This document shows positions 56,163-64,000 of a stretch of 64,000 nucleotides of DNA, in pieces. The notes under the pieces are model-generated. The model made no database searches. It saw only the letters and a list, made by a program, of their open reading frames with translations, and was not told the DNA's origin. Made by a program: the position numbers and the translations under genes. The stretch comes from Cordilura impudica (lineage: Eukaryota > Arthropoda > Insecta > Diptera > Scathophagidae), in the NCBI GenBank assembly GCA_963682025.1, contig OY821519.1:139915429-139979428 (forward strand), given 5' to 3'. The stretch's first letter is position 1. Every line of letters begins with the position of its first letter.

Positions 56163-56194
56163 TGGCCAATGAAATCAAAATTTCAGCCACAGTG
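56163..56194 (-). repeat. Right terminal inverted repeat of RAG-like element
   Basis: The reverse complement begins CACTGTGGCTGAAATTTTGA and continues TTTCATTGGC, pairing with 48943-48974. CGTTG follows at 56195-56199. Confidence 0.85.
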
Positions 56195-56510
56195 CGTTGG
56201 TTATGTGGATTGGGGCATACCCACAAAATGTGAATCCCTCATAATGACTTATGTAAAAGCTGCCAGGAAGTAAAAGAGGGTGAAACGGCATCACACTTTA
56301 TCTTTTAATGATCAGCATATACCCGTTGGAGATCCGAACACTTTAGCGCTCCGGTACTGGCAGCTGTGATATGCCTACATAACATGAATATCAACAGGAT
56401 AAACTCGTTCATCTTGGATTTAAACTGGCTCAGAGTGACTCCAATAGGGCTAACTAAATAATACCAGCCACAGGTATCACAACGGGATCACGTTTGAAAA
56501 ACCCGTGAGT
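56195..56510 (+). pseudogene. LOA-type retrotransposon C-terminal tail (host of the RAG-like insertion)
   Basis: The plus strand reads WLCGLGHTHKM, stop, IPHNDLCKSCQEVKEGETAS with HFIF, then NSFILDLNWLRVTPIGL. This is the zinc-finger-like terminal region of LOA-group ORF2 proteins (GRHAxxLGIPxNDxCRSCxE...ExxxHxLCxCP). It begins directly at the CGTTG target duplication, so the RAG-like element inserted in this retrotransposon. Confidence 0.65.
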
Positions 56511-56963
56511 TTGCTGATAGGCGTGTATTTTTATAAATAAATTGAAAACATATAAAATCTTATGGCCGAAATTACTAAACTTAACTCATATGATTTGGAC
56601 AAATAAAAGTTCTATTAATGTACTACTACGAAAGGTATGATATTAGGGATGGAGGGCATGGATGGCGAAATACATTGTTGTCCTAAAAAATGTTAAATAA
56701 TAATAAATTAACTCTTCGAGCATAATAAATAACCGACAAAATATATGTATATATATATTTTTCTATATATGTATGTTACATTATTATACAGAATCATTTG
56801 CACTTGAAATTATGGAAACAACTTGGAATCTTGGCTACAAAAGGCTTCAAAAATTGTGTGAAAATTATTTTGTAGAGAAATATATTTAGAAATTGTACTT
56901 GCTGCCCGGCTCAGATAACTGTTGAAAATATTTGAAACGATCTAAAAATAAATTTTTACGACA
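56511..56963. other. No recognised feature
   Basis: AT-rich sequence between the LOA tail and a Helitron-like element. Confidence 0.4.
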
Positions 56964-57265
56964 TCTATAATATTAATAGGCTATGCGATTTTTTGTGACC
57001 GATGTTTTGTTCTACCGTTTTATCCCGATTTTGACAAAATGTATATTATTTGAAAGGCATTGAATTTTAGCCGTTTTGCAGATTTGTAAATTTAAGGTAT
57101 TTTCCTTTATTTTTCCTTAAATTTGTTAATGTGTTTGTTAATGAATTTATTATCTTCATTCACAATAATAATAAACCATAAAAGTGTTGGTTTGTGAATT
57201 TGCTAGGTTGAAAAATAAAGCTGCCTAGAAGTTGCACTCAAATTTCGAGCACTGGAATCTGCTAG
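56964..57265 (+). mobile_element. Small Helitron-like element (TCTATAATATTAATAGGC family), complete
   Basis: 302 bp from TCTATAATATTAATAGGCTA to GAGCACTGGAATCTGCTAG, flanked by A and T. A CTCAAATTTCGAG-type imperfect palindrome precedes the CTAG end by about a dozen bases. It matches the copies at 32.6 and 33.2 kb. Confidence 0.75.
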
Positions 57266-58860
57266 TAATTTTAATATGCATACCGCATACGAAAATTTGA
57301 CGCCAAATATCAGTGAACAGTATGAACATGTAAATAATGGAACAATATACGAGTATTAACGCAGTACCAACATATACTGTAAATAATAATTACCCAATAG
57401 CAATAAATTTAGTTACGTTCTCACTTCGTACAATGTTGTATACAGTTATTTCTTGAAATTCTATATATATGACCTTCTCAGAGAAAAGGGACCTTGTGTG
57501 TCAAAAACGGTTTGTGTCAAAATCGGTGGATTCTGGTACCTAAAGGGGTGTAGAAACTTTAAATGCGTTTTTTTCTCAAAACTTCATTTACACACACTAG
57601 GTCCATTTTCTCGGAGATGGTCACATATACTTAGAAGTAGTTATATTTCAAATATATCTATTTAAGAATTATTTAATTGGCCAATAATTATGTCCCATAT
57701 ATGGTATATAGTCATGTCTTTATAACTCCTAATTTCGAGGGAAATATTTCATTTACAAAGAAAAGATAATAGGCAATGCGTAGATAACAAACGTACTTAT
57801 GTAAGGGACATTTCTTATGACACTCCAGAGGCCAAATCCAAACAATGTATTTCATTACAATATTTCTGTATAACAAATGAGTTCTTATCTCTAAATACAA
57901 ACACTGTAAAGAATCTTATCTTATGCAAAGTAAAGAAAACAAGAATTTATTTTCATATTTACAACAAGTGTCCATACAAGTATGTTAAGCAAGATACTCA
58001 ATTATAAATTATTTAAAGGAGTTTAAACAAGTGTTCAAAAGAAGTAACGAGAAAACATGTGATAGGGATTTATTTACTTTTCCAAATATTGTGTTTGAAT
58101 TTTAATGATTTATTGATATTGTTTTGAGCTCAAATGTTATATCTATCACCATATCTATCGGATTTTCAATTCTGAAGATTAAAATGTATTATAGGTAATT
58201 GGAGCGGAGTAAAAACAAATGACCGAGTAAAAGCAATTATCATGTCAGATTTACTTAAACTTGGCTCCAATCGCCGAATCGGTAATCGAGTGAGCTTTCC
58301 TATCGAATCGAATTTTGTAACGTATCGAATATCCGAATATCGATTATTATCAAACGATTACTAATAAAAAACAAAAGCACATGCTTAATGAAAATTAATT
58401 TATATTTAAAAAAAGAAGATTAAATAGGGAGATTTTGCATGAATTATACGGTAAAAATTTGAAGGAACAAAAATTCAAAATGATCATTTTGTAAGTTATC
58501 GATACAAATATTGAAAAATAAGATTACTCTCATTGACACAATTCTCCACCTTCAAATAAACTTCCGAAAAATTTAAATAACTTCAATGTTTAAGTTTTCA
58601 TAAATTTGAAATAACAATAGAAACTTTTACCATACCAAAATTAAAAACGTTACATCATTTAAGATGTTCAAAATTTTGTTTGGTACATTTTCACTAAGAT
58701 TTTTGGATTTTATTTTAAAATAGACTTTTAAGACTTTTATACTTATCACTTTTATTTAAAAATTGGTTGTGATGTAACAAACTATATATTTCGGATGAAG
58801 ACGTTCAATTGATAGCACGTTATCAAGTTGATCAGTAGTCATAAAGCCGAGATTTCAATT
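57266..58860. other. No recognised gene
   Basis: AT-rich. Frames 57453-57665 and 57712-57900 show no domain. No ends or repeats identified. Confidence 0.4.
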
Positions 58861-59054
58861 GAAAAATTTTGATAAATTTGATTGCGAAAGCGACGATTAC
58901 ACTCATGGTTGATTGAAGGGGGTAAGGTTTTAAAAGCGAAAAAAGGCATATTTTCATGAAAAACTTTGATAAATTTGATTGCGAAAGCGACGATTACACT
59001 CATGGTTGATTGAAGGGGGTAAGGTTTTAAAAGCGAAAAAAGGCATATTTTCAT
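58861..59054. repeat. Perfect-length tandem duplication, 97-bp unit
   Basis: Units 58861-58957 and 58958-59054 differ at one position (GAAAAATTTTG against GAAAAACTTTG). The minus-strand frame 58839-59054 repeats itself for this reason and is not a gene. Confidence 0.9.
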
Positions 59055-60520
59055 ATTTTTTTTTAAGATATCAATAATGTTGGATTATTTATTTCATATA
59101 CACTTTATACCATAACATTTGAAGAATCTTTAAAAAAAATTTCAATTTAAAATTTTAATAAAATAAGTCCGTGACAGCGAATCTCCGGAGGCATTGTTGT
59201 TTTTCGGTGAACATCATAACTCGTAAAAAATCTAAATGCGCTTAAAAGCTGATATGTTTCCCGAGGTAATCACGAATAGTTTTTTAATTATACCCTATAC
59301 CACTATGTGGTTTGGGTATAATGACTTTGTGCTGCTGTTTGTAACTACCAAAAATATTTGACCTAGACACATCTTTAATTTTACCGATCGAATCAGAATC
59401 ACTAACTGATTCGATTTAACGATGTCCGTCCGTGTGTCCGTCCATCCGTCCGTCTGTGTGTCCATGTAAACTTTGTAATCAAACTGCAGGTGGCAAATAT
59501 GAATATGCTTTAATCAAATTTGGTATGTAAGCTTTTATTGGCCATAGGATGAACGCTGTTGAAATTGGTGAGAATTGGTATATGTTCAGATCTAGCCCCC
59601 ATACAAATGACTCCTATGAAATCGACATAAATTGCCATAAGATCCAAATTGTCATATAGATCTTACTCAAATTGGGTTTGTATGCATTTGTTACATCCAT
59701 TAATGAGTAGTCTAAAAATGATCCCTGGGACAACTCTTAGTCATAGGCCCTATTATAGAGCTGATTCCCGTTCTTAACTTAAATCTATCAAAAAACAAAA
59801 ATATTGCACTGATTCTTCTCAAATTTTGTTTGTATATATTTTTGCAAAATACAAGAGACTTTACCAAACATAGTCAGGATCGTTCCATTTTTGGGCCTAG
59901 GCCCCATATAGATATAGCATCCGATATGAACTTTTTCATATCTGTAGCCAAAAAAATTAATAAAAATCCCACTCAAATTTGGTTTATGCTTATTTTCTAT
60001 TTCCAGTTAGTTGGACCTATGAGATAAGGTCTCTAAACGCATGGTATAGGGTATCATATAGTCGGTCTCGACCGACTATAATTTTCTTACTTGTTTTTGT
60101 TTGTTTTTATCTTTGGCAGCATTTTGAAGTGAAAAACACCATTTTTGCTTTAAAATTTCGGTGAATTCGTTGTTAAAATATGGGAAAGAAAATGGAAAAT
60201 AAAAAACTCTACGTGGTTATCTGGTGATTTATGTGTAGAAATAATGTGCAAAATATCTAAAGAATCGGTCAAGCAGATTTTGAGTTATGATGTTCACGGA
60301 CAAGAAAATCGATTTAAAGTTTTTTAAAAACTGATTTAGATACGATATACCGTATGAGGCCGGTCGCTGGAAACGCCGTATCTTCTTTAGTTTTCCTCCG
60401 ATTTACTTGACATTTTGAAACAACACTCTCGACGTGTTTTACATTCAGAAAATGAAATGCAAAAAAATGTTTTTAAGCCTTACCCCCCGTTAAATCAGAC
60501 ATGAAAGTATACATACAGGC
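58880..60520. mobile_element. Probable inverted-repeat element with a DINE-like copy in its centre
   Basis: Two pairs of inverted matches flank 59291-60094. GGGGGTAAGGTTTTAAAAGC (58917 on) pairs with GTTTTTAAGCCTTACCCCCC (about 60470). TCGGTGAACATCATAACTC (about 59205) pairs with GAGTTATGATGTTCACGG (about 60283). Ends and target duplication are not resolved. No coding content. Confidence 0.45.
59291..60094 (-). mobile_element. DINE-1-like element, family A, full copy (A9)
   Basis: Plus-strand left end ATACCCTATACCACTATGTG, GATGTCCGTCCGTGTGTCCG microsatellite, right end GTCTCGACCGACTATAATTT followed by TCTTACTTGTTT. Small frames inside (59788-59976, 59830-60027) recur in other copies and are not genes. 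Confidence 0.85.
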
Positions 60521-61162
60521 ATATATTCTGAGATTAAAACACTTTTTAAAATACAGAGCGTTTGTGTTTAATGGTTTATATAAATATTTAAAACTCGAAA
60601 AACTGTTAAGTTTATACTATGACCAGTCATATAGACTTACTAGTAGTTTTGTTTTAATAACAATATTTAATAATAAGGGTTACAGATATAAGATTTTAAT
60701 TAATAATCTCAATCTAGGTTAAATCGATTATCATATCATGGGGATTGTAACAATTAAGCCTTCTTGTTAGACCCGTAGTATTAAATGACTCAGGAATTTC
60801 ATTATTGGGATGACTACGAGCTTTCACATAACGCCATATTTCTTCATTTATCATGCTTAGTGTTAAGTCACGATGAATATCAGCATTTCTAACATAAATT
60901 TTGAACTACTCAAGATGAAATATTTTTACTTTAAATTAAAGTAAAAGCTATTGGCACGTTTGTTTCAAAAAATTGATCTATATTCTGTATGCCAGGTTAT
61001 GCAGGCGTTTCGGGTCGAGCTACCAACCTTCATCAGTAACCAAAATCTGTAGATGGTTTGTTTGGTAAAAAGTTAAATTCATACACCTTTGCTGTGAAAC
61101 CAATGCAATGAGAATCCAAGCAAAGAGCTATACTATCAAACCTTCTCCAATATAACAAACTA
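60521..61162. other. No recognised feature
   Basis: AT-rich; nothing recognised before the long inverted repeat at 61163. Confidence 0.4.
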
Positions 61163-61558
61163 ATGCCGTTTTCTTTTCTGACAAAAAATATCGCCCTTTT
61201 TTTGCCCTTTTTTCGAAAAGTGTATTTTTTTATATATTCTGAATTAAGAGCAACCTTATCTTATATATCAATCGAAAGGTCTCAAAGTCGAGCCCTCAAA
61301 AAATTCGAGCCATTGACTTCTTTCAGGTCATAGTGGGAGAATATTTCCCCATTGTTCCCCTTTTTTGAATATATTCACCCTATGACTTCCAAGAGGATAA
61401 TAATCAAATTTTTTTTGTATTTATGAAGACAGCACTTTGAGACGTTTCGATTGATATATAATACAAGGTTGCTCTTAATTCAGAATATATAAAAAAATAC
61501 ACTTTTCCAAAAGGGGGCAAAAAAGGGTGACATTTTTTGTCAGAAAAGAAAACGGCAT
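61163..61558. repeat. Long near-perfect inverted repeat (127-bp arms, 144-base loop)
   Basis: Left arm 61163-61289 and right arm 61434-61558 are reverse complements with few differences. They share ATGCCGTTTTCTTTTCTGAC, AAAAGTGTATTTTTTTATAT, ATTCTGAATTAAGAGCAACC and ATATATCAATCGAAA. A transcript would fold into a long hairpin. Possibly a foldback/MITE element. Confidence 0.8.
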
Positions 61559-61879
61559 AAAATATAATAAACCAATTTTAAAACAAACGTTTGAGTATAT
61601 GTGTACAACAATATACGTTTTGTTTTTTTTAGTTTATTTTAAAGTAAAAACATTTGATCTTGAGTCTGGAAAAATCAAACTCAATCATTAATATGATAAA
61701 GATCAAAACAAAATTTTTTTTATTTGTGAAAGTAGAAAAAACAAACTTTAAACGTTAAAGCTTTATTTTGGAATTTTTGTATTTGTTGTATAATGTATTT
61801 TTTCCACATCGCAGATTTCCATAGGCGCAGACTGGTTTCGGTGCTTGTACAGCATAATTTTCTTGTGTACAGATAGCTT
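61559..61879. other. No recognised feature
   Basis: AT-rich spacer between the inverted repeat and a retrotransposon relic. Confidence 0.4.
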
Positions 61880-62720
61880 AAGTTTCACCCTTTAAGCCAA
61901 CTTAGTTCTCTACATTTCTCTATATTTGAATTCTAGTTCATCGTTTACCTTTTCGACGCGTTCCTTCCAATTAAGATTTGCATCTATCGTCATACCAAGA
62001 TGTTTAGTAGAGTTCACAAATGGAACTTTTATGTTGTCAATATCAAGTGGTATGTATGTTGTTTGCTTTTTTGTGAAGTCAATGTATGATGATTTGGAGC
62101 TATTCAATTTAATAACCCAACTTTCTTTGTAGTTGTTCGGTTGCAATTAAGTTCTACCGTGCTGTTGTTAATATAACAGTGTCATCAGCAAAAGTACCGC
62201 ACATAGAATCCCTATTGACTGTTATGTCATAGATGTATAAAAGGTACAAAGTAGGGCCCAGTATACTACCCTGTGGTACACCCGATCTTAAAGGGTGAAG
62301 ATTGGAATACATCTTCATGCCTTACTCGAAGGAATCTGTCTCTTAAATACGGTTCCAGAAGTTAACCGTAGTGTTTAGGCAACAGCATATTTTGCTTGTA
62401 AATAAGTCCATCATGTCATACACCAGCGAATGCTTTTGCAATATCTAAGAACACGGCTGACCATACCTCTTTCTTTCCAGAGTGATTTCTATCGAATGGG
62501 TTATTTTACTTATTTTTTCGACTCTCGATTATGTCTCACAGTCCTTTACTAAGAATTATAGATTTTACTCTTTTATATATTAATTTTTCGAGCAGTTTAC
62601 CCATTAATGGCAATAACGAAATTGGTCTATAGAAGCTTACTTCACCTGGACGTTTTTCCTGGTTTCAATACCATAATGAATTCAGCCACCTTCCATGTAC
62701 TTGAAAATAGCTAAGTACTA
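61880..62720 (-). pseudogene. Non-LTR retrotransposon RT fragment with FADD box (Jockey-like)
   Basis: Minus-strand order: PLMGKLLEKLIYKRVKSI (about 62600), AVFLDIAKAFAGV (about 62450), LRSGVPQGSILGPTLYLLYI (about 62280) and CGTFADDTVILTT (about 62185) with the catalytic FADD intact. Then 62146-61910 has NSSKSSYIDFTKKQ, STKHLGMTIDANLNWKERV. Several frameshifts; both ends truncated. Confidence 0.75.
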
Positions 62721-63228
62721 CAAAACCACCTGAAAAACATCCATTGCTCAAAAAGTATAAGCCTATATTTCGTACTTTTCTAATTGAATTCAACTACTTT
62801 ATGGAAGAAAAATACTTGGGTTAAACAAAAAATATATGCAATATATACATATATACAATTTTTTAATTTTGTTATACACAACCAATACACATCCAATAAA
62901 TTGTAATAAAAAAAAAAAAACGCAGCCAAATATTAATAAGCTAATAATTACAAATCAAAAAAACAGTAGAACATATTCTTCAATATAAAGCAAATAATTT
63001 GGAAATTGGATAAAACCACACCATTTCAAAAAAGAAAAAAGCTTTTAAAGACTTAGAAGGACTTATAGAAATCTACGAAAATTCGGTTGAAAGAAATTAG
63101 GTTTAATTACACAGATCAACAGCAAAAATGTCGATCAATAACCACTATATAGATTCGATGCATCATGGCTCCCTTAGTACAAAAATGGTCAAATTTTTCA
63201 ATTCTATGGAAAATTTTTTTAAAAATAA
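62721..63228. other. No recognised feature
   Basis: AT-rich with poly-A runs; nothing recognised. Confidence 0.4.
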
Positions 63229-64000
63229 TTATACCCTCCACTCCAGTGTGCAGAGGGTATAAGTTTGTCATTCCGTTTGTAATAATTAGAAAAAGAATTT
63301 TGGACCCCATAAAATATATATATTTGTAATCCTTATAACAACCGGAGTTGATATAGCGATGTCCGTCTGTCCGTCTGTGGAAATCACGATGACGGCATCA
63401 GTCGGGCAGCTAGGATGCTCGTTGCCATAAAAAATGATTCACTGACATCCTGAGAAGTTTGCTGTTTAAAATCGTTCAAATCGGTCAATTAGGGCCCGAG
63501 ATTTGAATGAAGAACTAAAAAAAGGCTTGAAAAAATATAATTTTCTATGTTGCTCTTGTCACGATCGCGCCCTCAATAGTACAGCTACAGTGATCATTTC
63601 TAATGAGAATGATTCACCAAATTCATGGGAAGATTTCTATTTCAAAAATCATTACAATCGGTGGAACAGGTCCAGGGAAATCTCTGAAAAAGTAAAAAAA
63701 AAAATTAAAAATATGATGTTTCTATATTGTTCTTGTTGTTATTCTAAATATTGTGTTGTTGTCATAGATGGAATTGTTGTTTTTGTGGTCGTTGTGGTAA
63801 TAATATAATAAAAACTAACCCTTTGTACATTTTTTTATTAACTCTGGTAGAAAAATTTTAAAGTTTCCATTGTTTTGGCATCACTAAAAAAATTTGTTAG
63901 ATCATTTCTGTTATTACCACGAGCCTCCCTGCAAAATTTCAGATCGAATGGGTCACGCGAAAGGGGCAAAAATCGATACAAAATTTTTTCGCCAAGCAGA
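63229..64000 (-). mobile_element. DINE-1-like element, family B, copy 2 (runs off the window)
   Basis: On the plus strand it starts ATACCCTCCACTCCAGTGTG (terminal hairpin side) and continues through GATGTCCGTCTGTCCGTCTG, GATGACGGCATCAGTCGGGC and TCTGAGAATGATTCACC-like segments in the reverse of the order at 18030-18742. It extends further 5' than that copy, to CGCCAAGCAGA at the window edge. The 101-codon frame 63503-63808 lies in it and is not a gene. Confidence 0.75.

Larger units (their letters stand above)
48943..56194 (-). mobile_element. RAG1/Transib-like transposon, full length with both ends and 5-bp target duplication
   Basis: The left end reads CACAGTGGCTGAAAATTG and the right end, reverse-complemented, CACTGTGGCTGAAATTTTG; both continue to TTTCATTGGC, and 26 of the first 32 positions match. 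The first seven bases equal the RAG recombination-signal heptamer on one side and its complement-type variant on the other. A perfect 5-bp repeat CGTTG flanks the element (48938-48942, 56195-56199); 5-bp GC-biased duplications typify Transib and RAG-mediated insertions. The minus strand encodes a decayed RAG1-like transposase (49657-53671). Later insertions: DINE-like A7 and A8 with a 546-bp spacer (50318-52408) and a Jockey-like retrotransposon (54248-55860). Minus these it is about 3.5 kb. No RAG2-like (kelch) sequence is visible. Confidence 0.8.

Noticed and set aside
63503..63808. 101-codon plus-strand frame ending in a Val-rich stretch
   Set aside because: Lies inside DINE-like family B copy 2; the corresponding region of copy 1 is not open.

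Overview
The window is AT-rich eukaryotic DNA (poly-A/T runs, microsatellites, no operons or ribosome binding sites), and nearly everything I recognise in it is transposable-element relic. The mix points to a higher fly (Diptera, Brachycera, probably calyptrate). It contains several DINE-1/INE-1-like elements with GGAC/GTCC microsatellites, Helitrons, mariner-type elements, a BED-finger hAT, and many 5'-truncated non-LTR retrotransposons. No host protein-coding gene, rRNA or tRNA could be supported. The organism call is inference.

Layout: 0.3-1.2 kb is a retrotransposon RT/RNase H relic. 2.0-3.6 kb is a minus-strand Helitron. 5.7-6.4 kb is a CTGTGG-type inverted-repeat element. 6.9-12.2 kb holds retrotransposon debris, tandem duplications and a long inverted repeat. 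12.2-14.7 kb is a dead mariner followed by two abutting Helitrons. 16.8-18.7 kb has a short Helitron and a DINE-like copy. 18.7-22.8 kb is featureless. 22.8-25.7 kb has DINE-like copies, one inserted inside another. 25.9-31.0 kb has three non-LTR relics. 32.6-37.4 kb is a deep nest of elements. 37.7-39.8 kb is a second CTGTGG element split by a mariner. 41.9-45.2 kb is a complete hAT with its target duplication and a nested retrotransposon. 45.5-46.8 kb is a nearly whole mariner. 48.9-56.2 kb is the headline element. The rest is Helitron-like, DINE-like, inverted-repeat and retrotransposon material.

Headline: positions 48943-56194 form a full-length relic of a RAG1/Transib-like transposon. 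Its ends begin with the heptamer CACAGTG on one side and CACTGTG on the other, followed by about 25 further bases of imperfect inverted repeat. It is flanked by a perfect 5-bp duplication (CGTTG). Inside, on the minus strand, is a decayed transposase with RAG1-like landmarks (CDGSSG, NTNDGNTARRFF, LSEEA..RNKDYR.YR). A shorter second copy (35020-36584) has related ends and the C-terminus of the same protein. Two DINE-like elements with captured sequence between them, and a Jockey-like retrotransposon, later inserted into the large copy.

The nesting gives a relative chronology. DINE-like and small Helitron-like elements are among the youngest layers. The RAG-like copies sit inside a LOA-type retrotransposon and an IS630-like element, and are themselves cut by DINE-like insertions. 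All assignments were made by eye from translated motifs, termini and target duplications; no database search was possible.
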